Positions 16,772 to 25,909 of a DNA stretch of 64,000 bases are shown one piece after another. The notes beneath the pieces are model-generated. The model was not told the origin of the DNA. It searched no databases and was given only the letters and a program-made list of their open reading frames with translations. Numbering within the stretch: position 1 is the stretch's first letter; every line of letters starts with the position of its first letter. This DNA is from Streptomyces aureus. Its GTDB lineage: Bacteria; Actinomycetota; Actinomycetes; Streptomycetales; Streptomycetaceae. The stretch is taken from positions 1 to 64,000 of the forward strand of contig NZ_JNZD01000007.1 in the NCBI RefSeq assembly GCF_000725495.1. The letters are read 5' to 3'. A program made the position numbers and the translations under genes.

Positions 16772-18211
16772 TCAGCGGGCGGTCGTGTCGCGTGGGTGGG
16801 AGCGGTGGTCGCGGGGCCGGGCGGGTCCCGGGGTGAGAGGACCGGGTGGGGGGCCGGCCAGGCCCGCCCGGAACAGCCCGTACATGAGCCGCCGTTGCGC
16901 GGCGGCCCGGAGTTCGTCCCGCAGCGCGCCGTCGCGCAGCACGGCCTCGGGACCCAGCAGTCCCTCGACGACGGCCAGCGCCCCGGCGGTGTCGCCGTGC
17001 CGCAGCCGTTCCCGGACGCCGGTCAGGCAGTGCGGCCGCCGGTGCGCCTCGTCGATGACCCGGAGGCAGGGAAGCGGTGTGCCGGTCAGCGCGACCAGCA
17101 GTTCCTCCCGGCGGATCTCGGCCGGATCGTGGTCGAGCGGCACGAGTACGCCGTCGACGAGACCGATCCGGTGCACGGCTCCCCTGCACTCCACGAGGCG
17201 GGACGCCTCCGCAGGATCCGGACCCGCGCCGGACGCCGGTCCGGCGGGGGCGTGTTCCGGTACCAGCGCCGCGGCGACCAGCGGATGCAGCCGCCCGGCC
17301 GCGACGGCCCCGGCGCGGAGCAGCGCCAGGTCGGGCAGCGTCCAGGTCGCGGCGTCGGGCAGGGCCGGCACCGCCCGACCGCCGCCGTCCGGGCCGGTGG
17401 GCGCGGCGGTGATCCGCAGTTCGGGCGGCCCGGGGCGTGCCGGGTCCGCGGCCACGTCCAGGAGCGCCCACCGGTGCCTCCCGAGCCGCACGCCGACGGT
17501 TCCGGCCGTACGTCCCTGGTCGGCCAGCAGGATCGCCGCTTCGTCCGCCCACCGGCCGACGGCACAGCCGAGGTCCGGGGACACCGGCCACGACGGTTCC
17601 CCCGTCCCCGTACAGGCGTCGTCCGTCGGCTGATCGGCCCCGGCCCTGACCCGCAGCTCACCGGTCCTGCGGGCGTCCCACAGGTGGCGGTGCAGGTCCA
17701 GGCGGTACCGCCGGCTGGGTCGGGGGTGCGGATGGCGGCGGGCCCCGGTGTCGAGGGCGAACCGGACCCGGGACGCGCCGGGAGCCGGGTCCCACAGGGC
17801 GAGGTTGAGTCGCTGGCCGCCGTCCGCCCAGGCCGGCGGAGTACGGACGACGAGGTGCACGGGACGGACGACACCGTCCCGCCCGGCATGCTCGTACCGG
17901 GCCAGGGTGATCGTCAGTCCGGGACGCAGCAGTCCGTCGGGGGCGACTCTCGGCAGGTGCCAGCGCAGCAGGTCGGGAGCCAGATGCCGGAGGTCACGGC
18001 GGAGCCCGGCCGCCAGTTCGCGGCCGTGGGTCCGTGCAAGCGACCGGTGATCGAAGTCGATGTCGACACCGGCGGCGGCGCAGGCCCCCGCCCAGTCGCC
18101 GTGGTGGCGGCGGGCGGTCGCGGTCTCGATCATGGCGGGCGGCACGGCGAAGTCGCGCACGCGCGGCCAGAAGGAGAGGAGGGAATCCTCGTACGCGGTC
18201 GAAGTGAGCAT
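16772..18211 (-). CDS. Unknown protein upstream of the MoxR/VWA pair
   Basis: A 479-aa, Arg/Ala-rich soluble protein without signal peptide, membrane helix or familiar catalytic motif. The N-terminus (about 10-55) has FWPRVRDFAVPPAMIETA and a GDWAGACAAAGVDIDFD segment that I associate with other Streptomyces hypothetical proteins. The C-terminal ~25 residues are Pro/Arg-rich. ATG 18211 was chosen (AAGGTG 7 nt upstream) over GTG 18217. It is on the same strand as MoxR-VWA but separated by 525 bp, so co-transcription is uncertain. It may be the third partner or substrate adaptor of the pair, which is inference. Confidence 0.7.
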   Translation of the reverse strand: MLTSTAYEDSLLSFWPRVRDFAVPPAMIETATARRHHGDWAGACAAAGVDIDFDHRSLARTHGRELAAGLRRDLRHLAPDLLRWHLPRVAPDGLLRPGLTITLARYEHAGRDGVVRPVHLVVRTPPAWADGGQRLNLALWDPAPGASRVRFALDTGARRHPHPRPSRRYRLDLHRHLWDARRTGELRVRAGADQPTDDACTGTGEPSWPVSPDLGCAVGRWADEAAILLADQGRTAGTVGVRLGRHRWALLDVAADPARPGPPELRITAAPTGPDGGGRAVPALPDAATWTLPDLALLRAGAVAAGRLHPLVAAALVPEHAPAGPASGAGPDPAEASRLVECRGAVHRIGLVDGVLVPLDHDPAEIRREELLVALTGTPLPCLRVIDEAHRRPHCLTGVRERLRHGDTAGALAVVEGLLGPEAVLRDGALRDELRAAAQRRLMYGLFRAGLAGPPPGPLTPGPARPRDHRSHPRDTTAR

Positions 18212-18430
18212 CAGCACTCACCTTGCGCGGACGGGTCCCCCCATCTGATCGGGGAGGAATGTGTCATCGACCGGAGGGTAGCCCGGCACCGACGATCCGG
18301 CAGGCGATTTTCCGCGCACACCGCTCCGGCGCCCTCGTCGGGACGACGGACGGAACCGGTCAGGGCCGGACGGGAGCGAGGACGACGGCGGGCGCGCGGG
18401 ACGAGGACGGGCTGCGCGGGACGGGACGAG

Positions 18431-18465
18431 GACGGGGCGCCCGGTCGGAGAACGGGCGCCCCGTC
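18431..18465 (-). terminator. Terminator hairpin downstream of the 18483 membrane gene
   Basis: There is a perfect 13-bp inverted repeat, GACGGGGCGCCCG at 18431-18443 and its complement at 18453-18465, with a 9-nt loop. It is 17 nt past the minus-strand stop. The remaining spacer to 18211 holds short GGGACGAGGACG repeats (about 18370-18440). Confidence 0.88.
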
Positions 18466-18482
18466 ACGCATGCGACCGTCCG

Positions 18483-19847
18483 TCAGGCCGGGCTCTTGGC
18501 CGCGGGCCCCGCCGGCGGCCCTCCCCCGGCACCGGCCAGGTGCGGGGTCCCGTCGTCGTCGAGGAACTCGACCACCGCCAGGGCCAGCAGGGCCAGTACC
18601 GCGATCCAGACGGTGACCACGGCCGTGGGGTAGTTCCAGACCAGCAGGATCACCACGGCGACCACGACCACGGTCCAGTTGAGCCACGTCTTGACCCGGT
18701 GCACCCACGCGCCGACCGCGCCGAGTTCGACCCCGGTCGCCGTCCGCACCGCGCCGATGCCGCCGGTCCAGGCCGCGTTGACCCGGGTGGCCGCCCGGCC
18801 CCTGCCGGTCAGCCAGGCCGCCAGCGCCACGATGACGCCGAGGGTGATGATCAGGCGTACCGAGGTCCGCAGGTAGCGCACCAGGGTGTCGAAGATCGAG
18901 GCGGCGGCGGGCTGGGAGACATCCGCCGGGAGGCCGTCGAGATAGATCGCCCGGAAGATCCACAGGGCGATGCCGAGGACGGCGGCCCCGGCCGCCACCA
19001 GCAGCGCCGCCGTGACCAGGGCGCGGCGTCTGCGGACGGCGAGCAGCACACCGCCGGCCGCCAGCAGCAGGGTCAGGACCGGCAGCCAGAACCCGACCAG
19101 CTCGAGCAGCCGGTACAGCTTCTTGGCCTTGCCGATGGAGTCGGAGGTCATCACGGTGAAGTTCGTGTGGACCTGGGGGATCTTCGCCGCGACGGTGAGC
19201 CCCTGGTCGACGAGCGCCTGCTTGACCTGGTCGACGACGGGGGCGAGGTCGATGACGACGGCGTCGTTGGTGAGCTTGACCGCTCCGCCGCCGCTCCCGG
19301 TCAGCGCCTTGTCGACGGCGGCGTGCGCCCTGCGGTTCAGCTGGGTCCACAAGGTGGCGAACGCGTCGCTGCTGACGAACTTCAGCGCCACGGTGTGCAC
19401 GAAGTCCTTGATGCCGCTGGTGATCGGACCGCTGAGCGGCCCGAGGGCCTTGGTCAGCCGGGGCCGGTCGGCGGGGGCGACCGACTGGAGCAGGGTCTCG
19501 ACGTCGACGTGCTGCATCACCGCGTCGGTCACGCGGTTGGCGACGGCGTTCTGGATGTCCGGGTCGGAGGCGAGCGGCTGCATGGTCTGTACGTAGCGGT
19601 TCGTGTTCCCGATCAGATCGCTCGACCAGGCCGCCACGGCGCTCAGCGGGGTGAGCAGGGCCGCGAGGAGCACCAGGACGACCGCGAAGGTCGAACGGAC
19701 GCGGTGGTGCTGGCGCTTCGGCGCGCGCTGCTCCAGTTCGGCGACCCGGGCCCGCAGTTCGGCGATCTCCCGGGCGTCACCGCTGCCCGCGGCGTCGCCC
19801 GCACCGCCGCCGTTCGCGGTGCCGCCGCCCGCCTGCCCGGCGTTCAC
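18483..19847 (-). CDS. Conserved actinobacterial integral membrane protein
   Basis: A 454-aa protein. A short coiled-coil-like N-terminus (EIAELRARVAELEQR, about 26-40) is followed by one membrane segment (about 53-75), an external domain of about 150 residues (NRYVQTMQPLASDPDIQNAV), then about five membrane segments and a short acidic tail. No enzymatic motif. The start is GTG 19847, which overlaps the stop of a 27-codon ORF as GTGA; GGAG lies 5 nt upstream. Envelope function is plausible but unproven. Confidence 0.82.
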   Translation of the reverse strand: MNAGQAGGGTANGGGAGDAAGSGDAREIAELRARVAELEQRAPKRQHHRVRSTFAVVLVLLAALLTPLSAVAAWSSDLIGNTNRYVQTMQPLASDPDIQNAVANRVTDAVMQHVDVETLLQSVAPADRPRLTKALGPLSGPITSGIKDFVHTVALKFVSSDAFATLWTQLNRRAHAAVDKALTGSGGGAVKLTNDAVVIDLAPVVDQVKQALVDQGLTVAAKIPQVHTNFTVMTSDSIGKAKKLYRLLELVGFWLPVLTLLLAAGGVLLAVRRRRALVTAALLVAAGAAVLGIALWIFRAIYLDGLPADVSQPAAASIFDTLVRYLRTSVRLIITLGVIVALAAWLTGRGRAATRVNAAWTGGIGAVRTATGVELGAVGAWVHRVKTWLNWTVVVVAVVILLVWNYPTAVVTVWIAVLALLALAVVEFLDDDGTPHLAGAGGGPPAGPAAKSPA

Positions 19848-19927
19848 CTCGGCTCCGGATCGTTGCCGGTGCCCGGGGCGCCGGGCGCGGGCAGCCCTGC
19901 CGGCGTCCGCTCCGTCACGTCGTCCAT
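19844..19927 (-). CDS. Possible 27-residue leader ORF, coupled to the membrane gene
   Basis: ATG 19927 opens a 28-codon frame rich in Pro, Gly and Ala that ends in a GTGA overlap with the start of the 18483-19847 gene. A 4-nt overlap is typical of real coupled genes. However, the peptide is low complexity and its ribosome site is weak, so it might instead be the 3' end of a decayed gene or chance. Confidence 0.35.
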   Translation of the reverse strand: MDDVTERTPAGLPAPGAPGTGNDPEPR

Positions 19928-19981
19928 GGCGCGTCTCGTTCCGCTCGTTCCGGTTCGTGGGTTCGTCGGCACTGCGACGGT

Positions 19982-20021
19982 CCCGTCCCGGCGGCGCTTC
20001 TTCGCGCGGGGCCGGGACGGG
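19982..20021 (-). terminator. Terminator hairpin after the DUF7144 gene
   Basis: CCCGTCCCGGC (19982-19992) pairs perfectly with 20011-20021. The 18-nt loop can itself fold through GCGC pairs. It begins 7 nt after the minus-strand stop at 20028. Confidence 0.75.
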
Positions 20022-20027
20022 GACGGG

Positions 20028-20561
20028 TCAGCGCGGCTGCCGGCCGTCCGGCCGGTACGTGGCCAGGGCCCAGATGATGAAGACGTCGATGGCCAGCAGG
20101 ATCACGGACCAGATCGGCGCGTACGGCAGGAACATGAACTGGAAGAGCATGCTCAGCGACGCCAGCACGATGCCGGTGATCCGGGCCCAGCCGGCGTCCT
20201 TGAGGATCCCCCAGCCGGTGACTGCGGCGATCGCGCCGAGGATCAGCAGGATCCAGCCCCAGCCGGTGAGGTTGATGCGGTAGACGTAGTCGTTCACGCG
20301 CGTGTAGACGTCGTCCTTGGCTATCGCAGAGATGCCCTGGAGGATGTTCAGACCGCCGTTGACCAGCAGCAGGACGCCCGCGAAGGTGACTCCGCCGGCC
20401 GCCCAGCCGCTGCTGCCCGAGGGCGGCGGGCCCAGGCCGCCCGCGGCGGGACCGGCTCCGGACCACTGGTCTCCCCACAGCGGCATGTCTCCGCCGCTCG
20501 GCTGGGATCCCGTGCCGCCACCGGGCGGGGGGCCCGGAGGCCTCGAAGAATCCTGGCTCAT
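20028..20561 (-). CDS. DUF7144-like small membrane protein
   Basis: A 177-aa protein with a Pro/Gly/Ser-rich cytosolic N-terminus (about 1-50), then four hydrophobic segments (about 55-75, 98-115, 124-140, 147-166). The pattern GWAAGGVTFAGVLLLVNG followed by LQGISAIAKDDVY is what I know from DUF7144 actinobacterial proteins. ATG 20561 is preceded by GAGGTGG; the longer open frame upstream is non-coding in appearance. Function unknown. Confidence 0.85.
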   Translation of the reverse strand: MSQDSSRPPGPPPGGGTGSQPSGGDMPLWGDQWSGAGPAAGGLGPPPSGSSGWAAGGVTFAGVLLLVNGGLNILQGISAIAKDDVYTRVNDYVYRINLTGWGWILLILGAIAAVTGWGILKDAGWARITGIVLASLSMLFQFMFLPYAPIWSVILLAIDVFIIWALATYRPDGRQPR

Positions 20562-21176
20562 GTTCGACCACCTCGCTGCGCTGTCGGCCGCCGGCCGTCC
20601 CCGCGCCGGAAGCATCGGGGAGTTCGAGCGTCCGTCGACCGCTCCCCGCCCGCCACGGGGACTCCGCCGACCGGGTGACACGGAGGCCGCGGGCGCGCCG
20701 TACGACGGCGGCAGGCCCCGTACCGGGGGTACCGAGGAAGCGCCCCGACGGCCGTCCCGGCCTCACGGACGGCCCGACCACCGCCTCCCCTCACCGCCCG
20801 CCGCCACGGACCAGCCGACCCCGCCTCCACTCACCGCCCGCCCCACGAACCGCCCGATCACCGGGCCTCACGATCAGCAGCCCGGGCACCCCGTCCCCCG
20901 CGCCCACCCGGTCACCGGCCCCGCGGGCCAGGCGACCCGTCCCCTCACCACGCCCCCCCAGGCCAGGCGACCCCATCCCCCTCACCCGCACGCCCCGCAG
21001 ACCGCCCGATCACCGGACCCCACGGACAACAGCCCGGGCACCCCGTCCCCCGCGCCCACCCGGTCAGCGGCTCCCCGGCGGGTCGGCGCACCCCCGATCA
21101 CCGGGTCGTCCGCGCCACCCGCCACCCGCCGGCCACCCGTCACAGGCTGGCCCGGGCCCCCAGGGCCGCCCGCTCC
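20562..21176. repeat. Gene-free C-rich spacer with a 69-bp direct repeat
   Basis: A 615-bp spacer with no supported gene. Positions 20850-20918 recur at 21002-21070 with few changes (CCGCCCGATCACCGG, then CAGCCCGGGCACCCCGTCCC and CCGCGCCCACCCGGTCA). Shorter fragments of GATCACCGG recur up to 21110. Open frames are uninterrupted only because of the C-rich composition. Confidence 0.85.
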
Positions 21177-22241
21177 TCATCCCCCCGCGCCAACCAGGTT
21201 CCCCTCCCGCACCAGCTCCAGCGCGCGCCCCAGTGTCGTGAGCCGCTCGTCCAGGGTTTCGCCGGCCGGGTAGAGGCGGACCGTGTCGACTCCCGCGGCG
21301 CGCCAGACGCGGAGCCGCTCGCGGACCATGTCCTCGGTGCCGATGAGGGTGGTGCCGAGGACCATCTCGTCGGTCACCAGGGCGGCGGCGCCGTCCCGGT
21401 CCCCGGCCTGCCAGCGCGCGTGGACCTCCGCTGCGGTCTCCGCCCAGCCCTGCCTGCTGTACGCGGCGTTGTAGAAGTTGGTGGTGGCGGAGCCCATTCC
21501 GCCCAGGCTGAAGGCGAGTTCCTTCTTCCGGCCGGCGACCATGGCGCGCAGCGCGTCCTCGTCCTCCGCGAACGCCACCTCGGCGCCCTGGCAGATGTCG
21601 AGGTCGGCGCGGACCCGGCCCGCCGCCGCGAGGCCCGCGTCCAGGTGGTCGAAGTAGGCCTCCTTGGCGCCCTCGGGCACGAAGCTGGTGCCCAGCCAGC
21701 CGTCGGCGATCTCACCGGTCAGGTGCAGCATCTTCGGCGACAGTGTGGCGAGGTAGACGGGCAGGTCGTGTTCGGCGCGGATGGACAGCCGCATGGGCCG
21801 CGCCTCGCCGCCCGGCAGCGGGATCGTGAACTCCCGCCCCTGGTAGGCGAGTTTCTCCCCGGCGACCGCCTGCCGGACGATCTCCACGGTCTCCCGCATC
21901 CGGGAGAGCGGACGGGCGAACGGCACGCCGTGCAGCCCCTCGATCACCTGCGGGCCGGAGGGACCGAGGCCGAGGAGGAAGCGTCCGTCGGAGAGGTTGG
22001 AGAGGGTGATCGCCGCACGGGCGATGGCCGCCGGGGTGCGCGTCCCGAGCTGGATGATCCCGGAGCCGAGCAGCAGCCGGTCGGTCCGCGCGGCCAGATA
22101 GCCCAGCGGGGACGGCGCCTCGGAACCCCAGGCCTCCGCGACCCAGCAGATGTCCATCCCGAGCTTCTCCGCCTCGACCACGAAGTCGACGGTCTCCCGC
22201 CAACCGCCGCCCGACGCCTCGATCGTCGTGGAGGTACGCAT
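21177..22241 (-). CDS. LLM-class F420-dependent oxidoreductase
   Basis: A 354-aa luciferase-like enzyme. Motifs include CWVAEAWGSEAPSPLGYLA (about 32-50), GSGIIQLGTRTPA, LGLGPSGPQV and a C-terminal region typical of F420-linked members. ATG 22241 overlaps the upstream SRPBCC stop by one base (TGATG), so they form a coupled operon. Frames extending further upstream are part of that neighbour. Substrate unknown; pairing with a START-like lipid-binding protein hints at a hydrophobic substrate (inference). Confidence 0.88.
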   Translation of the reverse strand: MRTSTTIEASGGGWRETVDFVVEAEKLGMDICWVAEAWGSEAPSPLGYLAARTDRLLLGSGIIQLGTRTPAAIARAAITLSNLSDGRFLLGLGPSGPQVIEGLHGVPFARPLSRMRETVEIVRQAVAGEKLAYQGREFTIPLPGGEARPMRLSIRAEHDLPVYLATLSPKMLHLTGEIADGWLGTSFVPEGAKEAYFDHLDAGLAAAGRVRADLDICQGAEVAFAEDEDALRAMVAGRKKELAFSLGGMGSATTNFYNAAYSRQGWAETAAEVHARWQAGDRDGAAALVTDEMVLGTTLIGTEDMVRERLRVWRAAGVDTVRLYPAGETLDERLTTLGRALELVREGNLVGAGG

Positions 22242-22765
22242 CAGGCGTCCGCCCCTTCTGCGTTCTCGGCCAGCTTCCTGATCGCCTCGACGGTCCCGGT
22301 CATGCTCCGCTCGAACTCCCGCAGCCGTACGAACACGATCTTCTGCTCCTTGTCCGGCATCCGGTCGATCGCGAAGGACAGCCCGGAGCGGCCGGGCCCC
22401 ATCCGCATCCACTGGGTCAGTTCGGTTCCGCCGTCCGCCTCCCGGAGACCGAACCGCCAGAGCGCGCTGGGGTGTTCGGGGTCCCCTACCGCCCAGGCGA
22501 ACACGCGACAGGGCGCGCACTCCACCACGTACGAGGTGGTCTCCCACTCCCCCAGCGAGGGGTGTCCGCTGCGCCCCACGAACCGGGCGCCGACCGCGGG
22601 CGCGGTCGCCCCGTCGAGCCACTCGGCCGACCTGAGCTCCGTGCTCAGCTCCGGCATCCGCCGGATGTCGGAGACCAGGTCCCACACCCTGCGCGGTGGG
22701 GCGTCGATCCGTGTCCGCACCTCGACGGTCGGCTGGTCCGCGTAGCGGGCGCCCGTCCACTCCAT
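22241..22765 (-). CDS. SRPBCC (START-like) family protein
   Basis: A 174-aa helix-grip protein. It opens with the typical VEVRTRIDAPPRRVWDLVSD (about 13-32), followed by beta-rich segments (GEWETTSYVVECAP) and a C-terminal helix. Such proteins bind hydrophobic ligands or act as aromatase/cyclase-like enzymes. ATG 22765 has GGAAGG and GGAGAG upstream. Coupled to the F420-type oxidoreductase. A promoter candidate lies at 22823-22851. Confidence 0.85.
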   Translation of the reverse strand: MEWTGARYADQPTVEVRTRIDAPPRRVWDLVSDIRRMPELSTELRSAEWLDGATAPAVGARFVGRSGHPSLGEWETTSYVVECAPCRVFAWAVGDPEHPSALWRFGLREADGGTELTQWMRMGPGRSGLSFAIDRMPDKEQKIVFVRLREFERSMTGTVEAIRKLAENAEGADA

Positions 22766-22822
22766 GCTCTCCGGCCTTCCTCTCGCCCCCAGGAAGCCAC
22801 CCCTCCCAGGGCCCCGACCTTG

Positions 22823-22851
22823 AGAGTTGCTTAGATAGACTGACCTGTCAA
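22823..22851 (-). promoter_or_regulatory. Promoter candidate for the SRPBCC/oxidoreductase operon
   Basis: On the minus strand TTGACA (22851-22846) is followed after 17 nt by AACTCT (22828-22823). An interrupted inverted repeat, CCTTGA (22818-22823) and TCAAGG (22848-22853), flanks it and could serve the adjacent HxlR regulator. The -10 match is modest. Confidence 0.4.
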
Positions 22852-22905
22852 GGAAAACCGCCCCCGGCTCGCGGGCCGGAGGCGGAAACGGGGAAGCGTG
22901 CGGGC

Positions 22906-23403
22906 TCAGGCGGTGAAGCGCTCCCGGATCTCCGGGCGCTCGGCGAGGTGCGGCGGATAACCGGGGCCGAGCCGCGGCCGGGTGTCCTCCGAGGTCATCG
23001 GCTCGCCGCAGTCGGCGCACACGACCGCGGCCTCGCTGCGGTGCCCGCAGCGGTCGTGGTGGAAGACGACCGGCGGCCCCTGTTCGTCGCTGAGCCAGCG
23101 GTTGCCCCAGCTGTTCATCGCGGCCAGCACCCCGAAGAAGTCCCGGCCCATCTCGGTCAGCAGATAGTCGTAGCGCACCGGGTCCGTCTGATAGGCCCGC
23201 TTCTCCATGAGCCCCTCGTCGACCAGCCGGCGCAGCCGGTCGGTCAGCGTGTTGCGCGCGATGCCGAGCTCCTGCTGGAACGCGTCGAACCGCTTGATCC
23301 CGTAGAACGCCTCGCGCAGCACCAGCGGCGTCCACCAGTCGCCCAGCAGGTCCATGGTGCGCGCGATGGAGCAGGGCCAGTTCGCAAAAGAAGTCCGCCT
23401 CAC
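22906..23403 (-). CDS. HxlR-family winged-helix regulator
   Basis: A 165-aa HxlR-type regulator. The core is CSIARTMDLLGDWWTPLVLR, with the wing GIARNTLTDRLRRLVDEGLM and YLLTEMG. The C-terminus (CGHRSEAAVVCADCGEP) has three cysteines and a histidine like a small zinc knuckle. GTG 23403 was chosen because TATGCT lies 6 nt upstream (a leaderless arrangement); the frame could start 9 codons earlier. It lies immediately upstream of the SRPBCC/F420 operon on the same strand and likely controls it. Confidence 0.86.
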   Translation of the reverse strand: MRRTSFANWPCSIARTMDLLGDWWTPLVLREAFYGIKRFDAFQQELGIARNTLTDRLRRLVDEGLMEKRAYQTDPVRYDYLLTEMGRDFFGVLAAMNSWGNRWLSDEQGPPVVFHHDRCGHRSEAAVVCADCGEPMTSEDTRPRLGPGYPPHLAERPEIRERFTA

Positions 23404-23480
23404 GCACCCAGCATACGAGGGTCTCGACAACGGACCCGGCAGGTCGGAGCGGCAGTGGACGCCCCGTCCCCGACAGCCGT

Positions 23481-23513
23481 GTGCCCGGCGCGCCCCTGGG
23501 ACGCGCCGGGCAC
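23481..23513 (-). terminator. Terminator hairpin after the amidase gene
   Basis: A perfect 12-bp stem, GTGCCCGGCGCG at 23481-23492 with its complement at 23502-23513 and a 9-nt loop, lies 26 nt past the minus-strand stop. Confidence 0.88.
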
Positions 23514-23539
23514 CGGTCCGGCCGGGAGGAACCCCCGGG

Positions 23540-25507
23540 TCACCCGTTCGTGGCGGTCCCGTCCGTGGCGGTCACGTCCGACGAGTAGACCAGCGCGACG
23601 CGGTGGTTGTACTGGATGGTGTACATCTGCTTGGCGCCGACGACGACCGCTCCGGAGGTGAAGTAGTCGTCGGTGTTGGCCGGCGGCCGGGTGGCGACGT
23701 ACGCCTGGCCGGCGGGCACGGTGTAGTAGCTGATCGGCGCCTGCGTCGACGGGGACAGCCCCGCGGGGTACTCCGCCCGGTCGGGGTAGCTGGAGCCGTA
23801 GACCGCCACCGGGGTGGTGCCCGCGGCGGAGACCAGCGTCACGTCGTGCGCGGGCACGGTGTTGGCACCACCGGGGTTGTGGAACCAGACCATGGAGCCG
23901 CTGTACCAGATGGCGGTCCAGTCGCCGTCGACGCCGGCCACCACGAACTGCTGCCCCGCCTGCGCGGTCGATCCCCAGTCGTTGATCCGGTCGGTGCCCG
24001 CCGCGCCCTTGTGGACGGCCTGGTCGCCGAAGAGCGGGGCCGTGTCGCTGGGCCCGGTGCGCAGGAACACGAAGTTGGACGACTGCTGCTGCTCGGTGCA
24101 CGCGGTGGTGGCACCGGTGGGGTCGTCGCCGGGGCAGATCTGCACGGTCTGCTGGTTCCCGGTGAAGCCCGGGGCGATCGTCACCGCCGAGCCGACCGGC
24201 CCGACCCCGTGCTCGCCGTCCACCGGGGCGCCGAGCAGGCTCATCAGGTGCTCCCAGTCCCAGGACGTGCCCGGGTCCCAGTGCATGCCCGAGACGAGGC
24301 TGGAGCTCGGACCGGCGACGTTGTCGTGGCCGACGATGTGCTCACGGTCCAGCGGGATGCCGAACCGGTCCGCGAGGTAGCGCACCAGGGACGCCGTGGC
24401 CTCGTACTGCGCCTCGGTGTACCAGGTGCCGCCGTGCGCGGCGTACCCCTCGTGCTCGATGCCGATGGAGTGCAGGTTCGTCGAGTAGTTCCCGGCGTGG
24501 AAGGCGATGTCCTTGGTCGGCACCATCTGCGTCACCGCGCCGTCCGAGGCCCGCATCACGTAGTGGGCGGAACTGCCGCCCGCCTTCTGGAAGGTCGCGA
24601 TGGCGGACTCGTACGACGACTCGGTGTCGTGGATGACGATGGTGTCGATCCTGATGCCGTTGGCCGGACGGTTGGAGACCTGGCCGTTGGAGGACGCCGC
24701 CGGCAGGAACGTGCAGGAGACCTCCGTCGGGCATTCGGTCTCGGTCGCCGTCGCCGCGACGCCGGTCAGCGCCGGCTTGCCCGACTGCGTCTTCGCGCCA
24801 CGGACGTCGCCGTCGGCCGTGAGCGACACGCGCTGGCCGTCCTGGGTCACGCGCGCGGCCCCGGACCTGAGGGTGGCGAAGACGCGGTCGGCGAAGGCGG
24901 TGGCGCTCCGCTTCTGCGGCGAGCCGCTGTAGCGGGCCACGGCCCCGTACCACTGGCCCGGGTCCGAGGAGCGGCTTCCGGAGACGGCCTGCTGATAGGA
25001 GGCCAGGAGCGCGGCACCGCCCGCGATGTTCGCCGAGGGATCGTTCCGCAGTTCGGCGGGGCTCAGACCGGTCAGCTTCGCCGCCGCCCGCAGCGTATGC
25101 AGGGCCGGGTCCTTCGCCAGGGCGGCGAGGTCACCGCGTCCCACCGCTCCGGCCGGACCGGAGGCCAGCATCGCGGGGGTCACGTCGGTGAGGTGCATCG
25201 GGCCGTAGCCGCCGCTGGTGCTCATCCGGCCGGCATGGGCGTCCCATGCCGACTCCTGGTACCCCACGGCGAGCAACACGCCGACGGGGACGTGGTACTT
25301 GGCGGCGGCGGCCGTGAAGGCGTGCTGCCGCGCGCTCGATCCGGACGGTGCGGCGGTACCCGACGGTCCGGCGGTCCGGGCCTCGGCGGCCGTCGGCGCC
25401 AGGGCGGCCAGGGTGCCCGCGGTCAGCGCGGTCGCGGCGGCTAAACCGATCAGCCGACGGCGGGCCCCGCGCTTACGGGCGGCGCCGTCCGCCGTCTTCT
25501 TCGTCAT
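23540..25507 (-). CDS. Secreted N-acetylmuramoyl-L-alanine amidase with lytic-transglycosylase-like domain
   Basis: A 655-aa exported peptidoglycan hydrolase. Residues 1-45 form a signal peptide (RKRGARRR, hydrophobic core, AEA). Residues about 60-230 resemble an SLT/lysozyme-like domain ([19 protein letters not shown], candidate Glu85, then GYGPMHL). The amidase_2/PGRP zinc domain follows, roughly 280-430: [29 protein letters not shown]. The C-terminal ~200 residues look like wall-binding or SH3-like repeats. ATG 25507 was chosen, with a possible GTG one codon earlier. Two lytic activities in one protein are notable. Strong hairpin downstream. Confidence 0.9.
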   Translation of the reverse strand: MTKKTADGAARKRGARRRLIGLAAATALTAGTLAALAPTAAEARTAGPSGTAAPSGSSARQHAFTAAAAKYHVPVGVLLAVGYQESAWDAHAGRMSTSGGYGPMHLTDVTPAMLASGPAGAVGRGDLAALAKDPALHTLRAAAKLTGLSPAELRNDPSANIAGGAALLASYQQAVSGSRSSDPGQWYGAVARYSGSPQKRSATAFADRVFATLRSGAARVTQDGQRVSLTADGDVRGAKTQSGKPALTGVAATATETECPTEVSCTFLPAASSNGQVSNRPANGIRIDTIVIHDTESSYESAIATFQKAGGSSAHYVMRASDGAVTQMVPTKDIAFHAGNYSTNLHSIGIEHEGYAAHGGTWYTEAQYEATASLVRYLADRFGIPLDREHIVGHDNVAGPSSSLVSGMHWDPGTSWDWEHLMSLLGAPVDGEHGVGPVGSAVTIAPGFTGNQQTVQICPGDDPTGATTACTEQQQSSNFVFLRTGPSDTAPLFGDQAVHKGAAGTDRINDWGSTAQAGQQFVVAGVDGDWTAIWYSGSMVWFHNPGGANTVPAHDVTLVSAAGTTPVAVYGSSYPDRAEYPAGLSPSTQAPISYYTVPAGQAYVATRPPANTDDYFTSGAVVVGAKQMYTIQYNHRVALVYSSDVTATDGTATNG

Positions 25508-25909
25508 CACGTGTTTCCGTACTCCAGCGGGAAAGAGAAGCGGCCGTCGCACAGCCGGACGGCGGAACCGACGCCACTTCGAGGGGGAGAACAAGGAAAT
25601 TCCGGAGATCTCCGCATCGCGGCCGACCCCGGAAAGGACTTCTGCCCGGCCTACGGTACGCGGCGGCCCACCGCTTTCCGCACCCGGCACGAGCGTCACG
25701 CCGTGACGACAACCCGTCGCAGGTCAGCAGTGCTTGATGGAGCATCAGACAAAGCAGACCGAAAAGGGAATCCCCGTATCACGCGGCGAATTCCCGCATT
25801 CCGCCGCAGGCCATGCACCGAACGCCCCGCATGCCGCACGGCACGCCCTCAGCAAGTCGCGCTCCCGCCCTTTTGCCGCGGGTACGCCGCGCCCCGCCCG
25901 CACGAAGCG
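25508..25909. other. Gene-free spacer upstream of the amidase
   Basis: This stretch is somewhat less GC-rich than its surroundings. It probably holds the amidase promoter and 5' leader. I looked for the conserved core of the c-di-AMP (ydaO) riboswitch known before some Streptomyces wall-hydrolase genes and did not find it. Short open frames here lack ribosome sites. Confidence 0.5.

Noticed and set aside
25508..25909. Possible c-di-AMP (ydaO) riboswitch before the amidase
   Set aside because: The family often has one, but the conserved core sequences are not present on the minus strand here.
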